From an uncultured Alphaproteobacteria bacterium (GTDB lineage Bacteria > Pseudomonadota > Alphaproteobacteria > Rs-D84): a DNA stretch of 64,000 nt. Under the pieces are notes generated by a model. That model saw only the letters and a list, made by a program, of their open reading frames with translations, had not been told where the DNA came from and ran no database searches. The stretch is taken from contig CALDAH010000016.1 in assembly GCA_937903135.1 (NCBI GenBank), positions 1 to 64,000 on the forward strand, read 5' to 3'. A program made the position numbers and the translations under genes. Positions 16,387 through 23,898 of this stretch are shown here, piece by piece. Within the stretch, counting starts at the first letter, position 1; every line of letters begins with the position of its first letter.

Positions 16387-16749
16387 ATGAAAAAAATGAT
16401 TATGCTTTTATTATTGGTATGCATACCCAATATCGCGAATGCATATATTAATCGGCCAAATGCCGTTGTGCGCATTATGAACAAAGCTGCCGGGAAAACC
16501 CAGACTGTTCGCGTACCCGTTGGCAAAAACTTTGAATACGAAAAACTTAATGTAAACGTCCGTGCATGCAAACAAACCGACCCGTTTGAGGTTGAAAACC
16601 ATTTTATGTTCATAGAAATATCAAAAAATGGCGACGGTCAGATTTTCGGCGGATGGATGAATCGCAATGCCCCGGGGGATAACCCGTTACAGAACGCAGA
16701 TTATGACCTGTGGCTGGTCGGGTGCGAGGCTGATTTAACAGGAAATTAG
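16387..16749 (+). CDS. Secreted DUF2155 family protein
   Basis: The 120-residue product has a signal peptide (cleavage after A-N-A-Y region, about residue 19) and the DUF2155 pattern: N-K-x-x-G-K-T-Q-T-V-R-V-P-V-G near residue 35, a first conserved Cys in V-R-A-C, F-x-G-W-M near residue 88 and a closing D-L-W-L-V-G-C. The two Cys likely form a disulfide. DUF2155 is a periplasmic family found mainly in Alphaproteobacteria, with unknown function. It probably shares a transcript with the small gene at 16784. Confidence 0.85.
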   Translation: MKKMIMLLLLVCIPNIANAYINRPNAVVRIMNKAAGKTQTVRVPVGKNFEYEKLNVNVRACKQTDPFEVENHFMFIEISKNGDGQIFGGWMNRNAPGDNPLQNADYDLWLVGCEADLTGN

Positions 16750-16783
16750 TTATGAAAAACAGTTTAAATGGGGGAGATAAAAA

Positions 16784-17089
16784 ATGAAGGCCATAAAAAA
16801 ATCACTACTTTTCAGCATCGGTGTTGCGGTATTATTATTGGTTATATGTATATTCTTTTTCGCACAGCGATCAAATGATTTAGAAACCGGAAATATGAAG
16901 AACTGGCTGGCGGCATCATCTGATCGCCGGGCGGCCGCCGTAAAAATATTAACCGCATCCGATGAACACAATGATCTGTTGATCGCGTGCGTTGATAAAA
17001 TTGCATCCCTGCCCGATTCCGGCGAAATGGCAATACGTGATGCGGTATCTCTGTGCTATACAGGCATTCAACTAAAAGACAGTATTTAA
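16784..17089 (+). CDS. Small single-pass membrane protein of unknown function
   Basis: A 101-residue product with one N-terminal transmembrane segment (about residues 8-28) and a short helical extracytoplasmic part with two Cys. GGGGGAG precedes the ATG. It lies 34 bp after the DUF2155 gene and 7 bp before tsaD, so it is likely in one operon with both. No family recognised. Confidence 0.6.
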   Translation: MKAIKKSLLFSIGVAVLLLVICIFFFAQRSNDLETGNMKNWLAASSDRRAAAVKILTASDEHNDLLIACVDKIASLPDSGEMAIRDAVSLCYTGIQLKDSI

Positions 17090-17096
17090 TCAGATT

Positions 17097-18227
17097 ATGA
17101 CCGAAGAAAAAATTATTCGTTTTAATATGGGGACATTATCAGGCGATGCGCATACCGCAGATGATCGCGCAATATTATGCCTGGGGATTGAATCGTCATG
17201 TGACGAAACATCTGCTGCGATCGTTGATTCTGATCGCAATATTTTATCACATATAATTTATTCACAAATCCCCGAGCATCAAAAATACGGCGGGGTTGTA
17301 CCGGAACTGGCTGCGCGCGCCCATATATTGGCAATTGATGATGTAATACGCCAGACATTATCTGCGGCCGGGAAAACAATTGCAGATATTGATGTTATCG
17401 CTGCAACCGCCGGTCCGGGATTAATCGGCGGCGTATTGGTCGGATGGATGGCCGCGACCGGTATCGCCCAGGCAACGGGAAAACCGCTGGTCGCCGTTAA
17501 TCATTTAGAAGGACACGCACTTGTCCCGCGTTTACATGCCGCGGCCGCCAATGGTGCGGATGGCAAAATAGCCGTTGATTTCCCGTACCTTTTAATGCTG
17601 GCGTCCGGTGGGCATTGCCAGATTTTATTAGTTCGCGGCGTTGGCCAATACGAGCTTATCGGGCAAACGTTGGACGACAGTGCCGGCGAGGCATTTGACA
17701 AGGTCGCAAAAATGCTGGGGCTTGGTTACCCCGGCGGGCCGGTTGTTGATGCCCGCGCCCGTGATGGCAACCCGAATGCATTTAAGTTTCCGCGACCGCT
17801 GTGCGATAAACCCGGATGTGATTTTTCATTCAGTGGGATTAAAACGGCGGCGCGTACATTTTTGGATAAAACGCCCGAGGCTGCACGCGATGATAAATTT
17901 ATAAATGATTTCTGCGCATCTTTTCAGGCGGCGGTGGTTGATTGTATAATAAACCGATTAACGAATGCGTTGCGGGATGGACGTGTTATGGCGGCCGCGC
18001 CAAAAACATTGGTTGTCGCCGGGGGCGTTGCAAAAAACAGTGCAATTCGTTCGGCGATGGAAAAATTATCGGCCCAGTATAATATGACATTTGCCGCGCC
18101 GCCGATGAATCTGTGCACCGATAATGGCGCAATGATCGCATGGGCCGGGATTGAAAATTATCGCGTGGGACGCATCGTGCGTACGCCGATTGCACCACGT
18201 CCGCGGTGGCCGTTAATGGATCTTTGA
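17097..18227 (+). CDS. tsaD: tRNA threonylcarbamoyladenosine transferase
   Basis: Transfers the threonylcarbamoyl group to A37 of ANN-decoding tRNAs, in complex with TsaB and TsaE. The Kae1/TsaD features are present: G-I-E-S-S-C-D-E-T near residue 31, the iron/zinc-binding H-L-E-G-H near residue 137, S-G-G-H near 168 and D-D-S-A-G-E-A-F-D. The 376-residue length includes about 25 extra N-terminal residues before the conserved start, so the real start could be slightly downstream; no strong ribosome site decides it. The partner gene tsaB is at 42192. Confidence 0.95.
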   Translation: MTEEKIIRFNMGTLSGDAHTADDRAILCLGIESSCDETSAAIVDSDRNILSHIIYSQIPEHQKYGGVVPELAARAHILAIDDVIRQTLSAAGKTIADIDVIAATAGPGLIGGVLVGWMAATGIAQATGKPLVAVNHLEGHALVPRLHAAAANGADGKIAVDFPYLLMLASGGHCQILLVRGVGQYELIGQTLDDSAGEAFDKVAKMLGLGYPGGPVVDARARDGNPNAFKFPRPLCDKPGCDFSFSGIKTAARTFLDKTPEAARDDKFINDFCASFQAAVVDCIINRLTNALRDGRVMAAAPKTLVVAGGVAKNSAIRSAMEKLSAQYNMTFAAPPMNLCTDNGAMIAWAGIENYRVGRIVRTPIAPRPRWPLMDL

Positions 18228-18239
18228 TACGAACTATAC

Positions 18240-18262
18240 CGGGCCAATGGCCCGATTTTTTA
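18240..18262 (+). terminator. Intrinsic terminator of tsaD
   Basis: The stem CGGGCC/GGCCCG with a 3-base loop is followed by ATTTTTTA, 13 bases after the stop codon. Confidence 0.85.
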
Positions 18263-18356
18263 TGCCTAATCCAAAGGATCGTTTGGAATAGCACCGTCTT
18301 AGATTTGACTGATGGCAGAAAATAAGGTAAAATTAGATACAATAATGAGATAAGAT

Positions 18357-18932
18357 ATGCCTAATCTAAACGATGAATTTAATACCGCAAAACGCATCGC
18401 CGCATATGAAAATGCGACGTCTTTGCTGGCACAGCGCGTATCTGAGATAAAAATGCCCGCCGGGTTTAGGGCCGAATATAACATGACGGACATGGTATAT
18501 AGATTCCGAAATGCGCTGAAAAATCCCGATGTTCGTAAGTCTTTGTTATTAAGTAAATACGAGGCGGAACGACTGCGCAACGCCAGATTCAGTGCCGGAT
18601 TTTGCGGTATTACCAGCTATGCCTGGAATCATATATTCCGTATGCCCGATGGCCGCGAGATTTGGCAAATGAAACAAACATCAGGGCTGGGGAAATCAAT
18701 TGGCCTGCCCGATCATGTATGGCTGGAACAGATTACCAGCGGCGAAGTCTTAGATTTAACATTTGATCAGTTTATTGATAAATCCGGAACTGTTATGGAT
18801 TTCCCATACGAACTGGGGACGCCCGTATCTGCAAATATCGTATTTAATCGCGGTTATATTTTCGGTCGGCATATCGGAATTGATATAGAAGGAATTTCCA
18901 TAATAAACGCATTACGCGAACAGAGAGAATAA
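18357..18932 (+). CDS. Putative Cys/His/Asp enzyme, paralogue 1 (YunG-like pattern)
   Basis: A 191-residue protein without signal peptide. Its second half has G-F-C near residue 81, H-V-W-L-E near residue 120 and D-L-T-F-D-Q-F near residue 134, a Cys-His-Asp order seen in papain/transglutaminase-fold families and close to the G-x-C...H-x-W...D-L-T-x-x-Q-F pattern of YunG-like proteins. The neighbour at 18936 repeats the same pattern, so the two are paralogues. Both end in G-T-P-V after the Q-F motif. The fold and catalysis are inference; the substrate is unknown. The pair is 3 bp apart and co-transcribed. Confidence 0.7.
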   Translation: MPNLNDEFNTAKRIAAYENATSLLAQRVSEIKMPAGFRAEYNMTDMVYRFRNALKNPDVRKSLLLSKYEAERLRNARFSAGFCGITSYAWNHIFRMPDGREIWQMKQTSGLGKSIGLPDHVWLEQITSGEVLDLTFDQFIDKSGTVMDFPYELGTPVSANIVFNRGYIFGRHIGIDIEGISIINALREQRE

Positions 18933-18935
18933 AAC

Positions 18936-19397
18936 ATGTCAACCGGTAATAAATTACAATCCTATAACGCTGCGACGGATAAATTAATGCAGCAGGCACA
19001 GGGTTTAAAGATTATAAATAAAACCAAGTTTTCATTACCTGAAATGGTATCTTTGCTGCGGGAATCATTTAAATATAAAATAACATACAAGAAAGTATTT
19101 AACGAACTGTTACGCGAAAAAGTTGATCCCGCGACCGGTTTTTGCATCGTTAGCAGTTTTTATATTTACGAACGTACCGGCGGCGATAAGGTATGGAATG
19201 TAATGGAAACCCCAATACATTGGTGGCTGGAACATAAACAGACCGGGGAAGTTTTTGATATAACATATACCCAATTTGAAGACCCGTTCCCGTATAAAAT
19301 GGGAACGCCCGTAAAAAAGGTTAAAAACGACCCGCGGGTTATACGAATTTTAAAAGAAAAAGCCTTGATTTTGGGGCGCGCCGCCGGGATGGAATAA
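18936..19397 (+). CDS. Putative Cys/His/Asp enzyme, paralogue 2 (YunG-like pattern)
   Basis: A 153-residue paralogue of the preceding protein, with G-F-C near residue 68, H-W-W-L-E near residue 91, D-I-T-Y-T-Q-F near 105 and the same K-M-G-T-P-V segment. The N-terminal helical part is shorter and diverged. Tandem duplication followed by divergence is likely. It starts three bases after the upstream stop and ends 43 bp before xseA. No signal peptide, so probably cytoplasmic. Function unknown. Confidence 0.7.
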   Translation: MSTGNKLQSYNAATDKLMQQAQGLKIINKTKFSLPEMVSLLRESFKYKITYKKVFNELLREKVDPATGFCIVSSFYIYERTGGDKVWNVMETPIHWWLEHKQTGEVFDITYTQFEDPFPYKMGTPVKKVKNDPRVIRILKEKALILGRAAGME

Positions 19398-19440
19398 ATT
19401 ATCTGTTGCAAAAAAACGCGGTTTTGCTACACTTAATATT

Positions 19441-20679
19441 ATGATAAATAAACCCGAACCACTTATTAGGCCCGATACAATATTTACCGTATCCGATGCA
19501 TCCGCGTTATTAAAAGGCGTCGTAGAAACCGCATTCCCGTGCATAAAAATTCGCGGGGAATTATCACAGATTACACGCGCATCGTCGGGACATACATATA
19601 TGACGATAAAGGATTCGGGGGCGGCGATATCGGTCATTGTTTGGCGCGGAACACCGATACCATTTGCGATTGCCGACGGACTGGAGGTTATAATAACCGG
19701 CCGTTTTACGACATACCCGGCGCGAAGTAATTATCAGATTATTGCAAATGAAATTGAAATGGCGGGCGTCGGTGCAATTCTTAAAATGCTGGAAGAACGC
19801 AAGCAAAAACTTGCCGCCGAGGGTTTGTTTGATGCCGCCCGAAAAAAGCCTTTGCCGCGATTGCCACAGCGCATCGGCGTGGTAACCAGTCCGACCGGGG
19901 CCGCGTTCCAAGATATTCAAAACCGGCTGCGCGAACGATTCCCGACGCATGTTATTTTATACCCTGCAACGGTCCAAGGGGCAACCGCCGCCGCCGAGGT
20001 TGCAGCCGGCATTGAATATTTTAATCGTGAAAATAACGTTGATTTAATTATCGTTGCACGTGGTGGTGGCGCACTTGAGGATTTGTTACCGTTTTCCGAA
20101 GAAATTGTTGTACGCGCCGCCGCGGCCAGTAAAATACCACTAATATCCGGCGTTGGTCACGAACCCGATTGGATGCTGATTGATTTCGCCGCCGATTTTC
20201 GCGCCCCGACACCGACCGGCGCAGCCGAGGCCGCCGTCCCGACCAAGCTGGCATTACGCCAAGAACTGGATAATATCTGGTATCGCTTTACCAGTTGTTT
20301 TACAACGCGGATTACAAACGCTACGGCGCGATTGGATTCAATTGCGATAAAAAGTCCACGGCAGTTTATTATGGAACAATCGCAGCGCGTGGACGATACA
20401 ACGCGAACACTGGCGATTATAATAAACGGTAAAATTCAAAGTGTACGCAATCAGATTATTACCGTATCATCATTCCCGAATATTTTACAAAATCGGATGG
20501 CGTCGCTTAATCAGTCTGTTAACCACCTGGGCCAGATGCTCGGATCGCTGGGGTATAAAAATGTTCTGCGGCGGGGGTTTGCAATTGTTCGTGATGCCGA
20601 TAATCAGATTATTACAAGTGCGAATACATCGCACGTCCTGGCAACGATTGAATTTGCCGACGGCGTTATTAAAATTTAA
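19441..20679 (+). CDS. xseA: Exodeoxyribonuclease VII large subunit
   Basis: Catalytic subunit of the single-strand-specific exonuclease used in mismatch repair and recombination; the small subunit XseB is not in this window. The N-terminal OB fold (about residues 15-110, with I-R-G-E-L-S-Q-I), the catalytic-region motif V-V-T-S-P-T-G-A-A near residue 142 and R-G-G-G-A-L-E-D-L near residue 207 are family hallmarks. The 412 residues are slightly short, mainly in the C-terminal coiled-coil region, but the end (R-G-F-A-I-V-R-D) is intact. Confidence 0.95.
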   Translation: MINKPEPLIRPDTIFTVSDASALLKGVVETAFPCIKIRGELSQITRASSGHTYMTIKDSGAAISVIVWRGTPIPFAIADGLEVIITGRFTTYPARSNYQIIANEIEMAGVGAILKMLEERKQKLAAEGLFDAARKKPLPRLPQRIGVVTSPTGAAFQDIQNRLRERFPTHVILYPATVQGATAAAEVAAGIEYFNRENNVDLIIVARGGGALEDLLPFSEEIVVRAAAASKIPLISGVGHEPDWMLIDFAADFRAPTPTGAAEAAVPTKLALRQELDNIWYRFTSCFTTRITNATARLDSIAIKSPRQFIMEQSQRVDDTTRTLAIIINGKIQSVRNQIITVSSFPNILQNRMASLNQSVNHLGQMLGSLGYKNVLRRGFAIVRDADNQIITSANTSHVLATIEFADGVIKI

Positions 20680-20686
20680 TATCTGC

Positions 20687-20715
20687 TTGTATTTATTTTC
20701 AATATAAATTATAAT
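20687..20715 (+). promoter_or_regulatory. Sigma-70 promoter of the second structured leader RNA
   Basis: TTGTAT, a 17-bp spacer and TATAAT, with the -35 side TTGTATTTATT identical to that at 4757. It starts only 8 bp after the xseA stop. Transcription would begin near 20722. Confidence 0.75.
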
Positions 20716-20721
20716 TATCCC

Positions 20722-20968
20722 GAATCCAAAGGGATATTGGGTTCGGGGTCGTCAAAAAGCCCATAATTAAAGACAGTGTATAAAAAACACTGTATCCGCG
20801 GTACATTCCTGGCGCGGTTGCGCCATTTATTGTACGCCCCGATCGTAACGGTCGGGGAGCTGTTGGCTATAACACAGGGTATGTTTTTACCCAAAGGCCA
20901 TCAGGGTCATTTCTTTAATTATGATTTTTTGAACTCCCCGACCGCCAAACCGTTTGGCGGTTGTTTTA
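20722..20968 (+). ncRNA. Structured leader RNA, copy 2 (candidate attenuator or ncRNA)
   Basis: Same order of elements as copy 1 at 4792: a 5' hairpin CCCGAATCC/GGGTTCGGG; ACAGTGT/ACACTGT (20773-20793); an extra GGCGC/GCGCC hairpin absent from copy 1; CCCCGATC/GGTCGGGG (20837-20857); then a domain closed by GGTCGGGGAG (20850-20859) with CTCCCCGACC (20934-20943), a perfect 10-pair helix. Inside it a helix CTGTTGGC/GCCATCAG (20860-20867 with 20897-20904, one mismatch) stacks directly on the closing stem, followed by GTCAT/ATGAT. Relative to copy 1 the closing helix differs at three pairs, all compensatory. The terminator stem (20941-20961) overlaps the last three bases of the closing helix. Confidence 0.6.
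20941..20968 (+). terminator. Terminator hairpin at the end of leader RNA copy 2
   Basis: The 9-pair stem ACCGCCAAA/TTTGGCGGT with a 3-base loop is followed by TGTTTTATT. Compared with the copy 1 stem (ACCACC/GGTGGT), the fourth pair changes from A-T to G-C with pairing kept. Confidence 0.65.
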
Positions 20969-20993
20969 TTGGTAAAAAAAAAAGGGGGAAGCG

Positions 20994-21440
20994 TTGAAAC
21001 ATTATTTATTATTTTCATTAACGGCGGTAATCTGTTTAATATTATCACCCGCGATTGCCGTAACGCAATGTGTGCCAAGCATGTATAACATGACAAAATG
21101 CAACATCGGAACTGGAAATAACAACAACTCATGGAGTGCATCATGTTCGGATGGCGGCTCTCTTTCTATCTTTCTGTATGGGTCGGCGAATTGTTCGTCG
21201 GATTCATCTTCCCGCGGATATGGATATAAAGATATGCTAACGATATCCAGTACGCTTACAAATAACAAATACTGCTGGTGCAAACTTGATCGGCCATACC
21301 CGACGCGCTGGTTATATCTATATGACGCCAGCACCGGGGAAATATGCGCAAAAAATTGTTCAGAGAAATGCGCAACCACCCTCCAAACCCTTCAGGGATA
21401 TCGCCAAGCATTTGCGCATACGTCCGCCCTGTATCGTTAA
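20994..21440 (+). CDS. Secreted Cys-rich protein of unknown function
   Basis: A 148-residue product read from a TTG start with a good ribosome site (AGGGGGAAG). It has a signal peptide (M-K-H-Y-L-L-F start, cleavage near residue 23) and about ten Cys in the mature part. A compact C-W-C-x-L...R-W-L-Y segment followed by C-A-K-N-C-S-E-K-C-A suggests a small disulfide-bonded domain near residues 85-125. It follows the structured leader RNA and is probably co-transcribed with the gene at 21461. Function unknown. Confidence 0.72.
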   Translation: MKHYLLFSLTAVICLILSPAIAVTQCVPSMYNMTKCNIGTGNNNNSWSASCSDGGSLSIFLYGSANCSSDSSSRGYGYKDMLTISSTLTNNKYCWCKLDRPYPTRWLYLYDASTGEICAKNCSEKCATTLQTLQGYRQAFAHTSALYR

Positions 21441-21460
21441 CGCCACCGGGGGAGATTGAT

Positions 21461-21751
21461 ATGAAAAAACTGTTATTATTTTTTATTGCATCTGTTTATT
21501 TACAATCGGCGTGCGCAGATCCGATGACGATATGCCCAACTAATTTTATAACAATTGAATATGACCACACTGCCAAATTCAGCGAATCCAGCGTCGGCAG
21601 CAGCTGCGGCAGCGGATACGTAACCGTTATGGCGGTCCAAAGCTGCATAGAAACCACAACCGGCCCATGTTGGATGTACGCGCCGGGCGGAATGCCATTT
21701 AATGACACAACCGGGACATATGAATTTACAGCCATATGCCCGTTAACATAA
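21461..21751 (+). CDS. Small secreted protein with C-terminal D-x-x-G-T-Y motif
   Basis: A 96-residue product; the ATG at 21461 is preceded by GGGGGAGA at good spacing and begins a clear signal peptide (cleavage near A-C-A, residue 19). Six Cys lie in the mature part. The C terminus F-N-D-T-T-G-T-Y-E-F-T-A-I-C matches the ends of the proteins at 5038 and 35968. An in-frame upstream ATG at 21344 would overlap the previous gene and remove the signal peptide, so it is rejected. Function unknown. Confidence 0.75.
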   Translation: MKKLLLFFIASVYLQSACADPMTICPTNFITIEYDHTAKFSESSVGSSCGSGYVTVMAVQSCIETTTGPCWMYAPGGMPFNDTTGTYEFTAICPLT

Positions 21752-21762
21752 AACAAAGAATA

Positions 21763-23412
21763 TTATTTTACCAGCGTACGTGCGGTCGCAATAGATTCCG
21801 GGGTAATTTCCGCCCCGCTGATTATTCGCGCAATTTCATTTATTCGTTCATTATCTGCGATTTCGCATACAGTTGTTATAGTCGCATCGTTTTCAACGTG
21901 TTTCGCAATCTTAAAATGACGATTTGCATATCCGGCGACCTGGGCCGAATGCGTTATTACCAGCGCCTGGGACGCGGCGGCTAATTTATTTAATCGTTGC
22001 CCGACGGCACTGGCGGTCGCGCCGCTGATGCCGGTATCAACCTCGTCAAAAACGAATGTCCGGGCGGAATCAACGCCGGCCAAAACAACACGCAGTGCCA
22101 GCATTAATCGCGCCAATTCACCACCCGATGCCGCGCGGTGCAGCGGCGCAAACGGTGACCCCGGGTTTGTTTTAATCATAAATACAACATCGTCATGCCC
22201 GGCCGCGGATGGTGCGCCATCGGTGATTTCAATGCAAACATCCGCCTGGGCCAATTTTAAATCGGGCAATTCAGCCAGTAACGCACGCCGTAAATTTTCC
22301 GCCGCACGACGACGCGCTGCGGATAACGCAGCCGCAGATTTATCAAACGCTGCACGACGTGCCGCCAGTTCACCGGTTAGCATCTTTAACTCGGCATCTG
22401 AATTATCAATCGCATTTAGCTGAGATGCCATCTGTTCCAGCTTCGCCGGCAGCTCGTCCGCCGGTATCCGATGCTTTCGCGCCGCGGCACGTATCGCGAA
22501 CAGGCGTTCTTCTATTGCATCCATATCGGCGACGTCGGTATCTGTTGGCGCTAATTCCTGGGTGATTTCCGCAATTGATTGCGCGATATCGTATAATCTA
22601 TCTATCTGTTCGGAATATGGATTAGGATCGGTTTTTATACGCTGTAAAATATGCGCAACCGAAAACACCTGGGAATCCAATGATACGCCGCGCGGCGAAA
22701 GTGCGTCCAGGGCCTCGGTTAATATTGCCGCGTTCTTTTCAGCATTCATCATTGCGGCACGACGGTCGGATAGTTCCTCCTCTTCGCCGGGGGATACGTT
22801 CAATGCACGCAGTTCGGCGACATTATGTTCTAAAAAATCACGTTCAATTTCAGCACGTTCCAGCATTTCACGCAATTGCGCCAAACGCAATTCAGTCGCA
22901 TGATAATCATTATATGCAGATTTAGTATTCTGTAATAGCGTATTGAAATCAGTGATATTATTTACCGCATACATATCCAACGTCCCGCGATGCGTTGCGG
23001 GGTTTAATAAAGTATGATTAGCAAACTGGCCGTGAATTTCAACAATTGCATCGCCGACCTGTTTTAAAACGCGGGCAGATATGGGAACGTCGTTTATCCA
23101 GGCACGGCTTTTCCCGGCCGCATCCAAGGTGCGACGCAGTATTAAACCGTTATCAAAATCAATTCCATTATCGCGTAGTATCTGTGCGACGTCATTACTA
23201 ATCGTATCAAATTCTGCAACAACCGACGCATTATCACAACCATGACGGACCAAGCCCGCATCGGAACGCGCCCCGAGTGCCAGTGACAGTGCATCCAATA
23301 GAATACTTTTCCCCGCCCCGGTTTCCCCGGTTAAAATATTTAAACCCGGCCCGAATTCCAGATTCAGCCGTTCAATTAATACTATATTGGAAATATTTAA
23401 ACCAATTAACAT
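21763..23412 (-). CDS. recN: DNA repair protein RecN
   Basis: An SMC-like ATPase in double-strand-break repair, acting with RecA on the nucleoid. The Walker A G-E-T-G-A-G-K-S is near residue 30, long coiled coils fill the middle, and the C-terminal half carries the ABC signature A-S-G-G-E-L-A-R near residue 433 and Walker B V-F-D-E-V-D-T-G-I-S-G near residue 463. The N-terminal L-I-G-L-N-I-S-N-I-V-L-I is typical. The 549-residue length is normal. It converges with the secreted-protein gene, only 11 bp separating the stops. Confidence 0.97.
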   Translation of the reverse strand: MLIGLNISNIVLIERLNLEFGPGLNILTGETGAGKSILLDALSLALGARSDAGLVRHGCDNASVVAEFDTISNDVAQILRDNGIDFDNGLILRRTLDAAGKSRAWINDVPISARVLKQVGDAIVEIHGQFANHTLLNPATHRGTLDMYAVNNITDFNTLLQNTKSAYNDYHATELRLAQLREMLERAEIERDFLEHNVAELRALNVSPGEEEELSDRRAAMMNAEKNAAILTEALDALSPRGVSLDSQVFSVAHILQRIKTDPNPYSEQIDRLYDIAQSIAEITQELAPTDTDVADMDAIEERLFAIRAAARKHRIPADELPAKLEQMASQLNAIDNSDAELKMLTGELAARRAAFDKSAAALSAARRRAAENLRRALLAELPDLKLAQADVCIEITDGAPSAAGHDDVVFMIKTNPGSPFAPLHRAASGGELARLMLALRVVLAGVDSARTFVFDEVDTGISGATASAVGQRLNKLAAASQALVITHSAQVAGYANRHFKIAKHVENDATITTVCEIADNERINEIARIISGAEITPESIATARTLVK

Positions 23413-23454
23413 AGGTAAATTATAGCGATAATTTACGCCCTATTTCAAGATTTT

Positions 23455-23898
23455 TTATACACGTTCCAATCGCCAATCGTGCAGCCATAAAATATATAAA
23501 TCAATCTGATAATCGGGGTGAATTTTTCGTAATAAATCCGCGTATTCCATTAGCTGGCGAATGTATAAACCGCGGCGTGCATCCGGGGCAGAATCTGTTT
23601 TATAATCCAGTATACGAATTAAGCGCTTCTGATGATCTATGCACAACCGGTCAATACGGCGACTGATAAATTTCCCGTTTATAATACCTGCAACCGGAAC
23701 TTCGGCCGCAGAATCCGCGCCAAAGAAATCAATTAAACCATCACATGATTTTATTTTATTAATTAAATCCGTATCCCGGGTCGCCGCGGGGGCATTAATA
23801 TCTATGCGCTGCAGTCGTTTGTGCATACGCGTGCCGGTCGCCTGGGCAATATTTTCCCGTTCAATGTTTGATAAAAAATCAGATAATTTATTCACCAT
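23455..23898 (-). CDS. addA: Separate PD-(D/E)XK nuclease domain of AddA
   Basis: A 147-residue protein corresponding to the C-terminal nuclease domain that normally ends AddA. It contains R-R-I-D-R-L near residue 85, the catalytic D-Y-K-T near residue 103 and a downstream Q-L-x-x-Y-A-x-L-L motif, in the order found in AddA/RecB-type nucleases. The ATG at 23898 overlaps the last 11 bases of the helicase gene in another frame, so translation is likely coupled. The frame relation corresponds to a single-base shift, so either gene fission, a programmed shift, or a sequencing/assembly error could explain it. Confidence 0.75.
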   Translation of the reverse strand: MVNKLSDFLSNIERENIAQATGTRMHKRLQRIDINAPAATRDTDLINKIKSCDGLIDFFGADSAAEVPVAGIINGKFISRRIDRLCIDHQKRLIRILDYKTDSAPDARRGLYIRQLMEYADLLRKIHPDYQIDLYILWLHDWRLERV

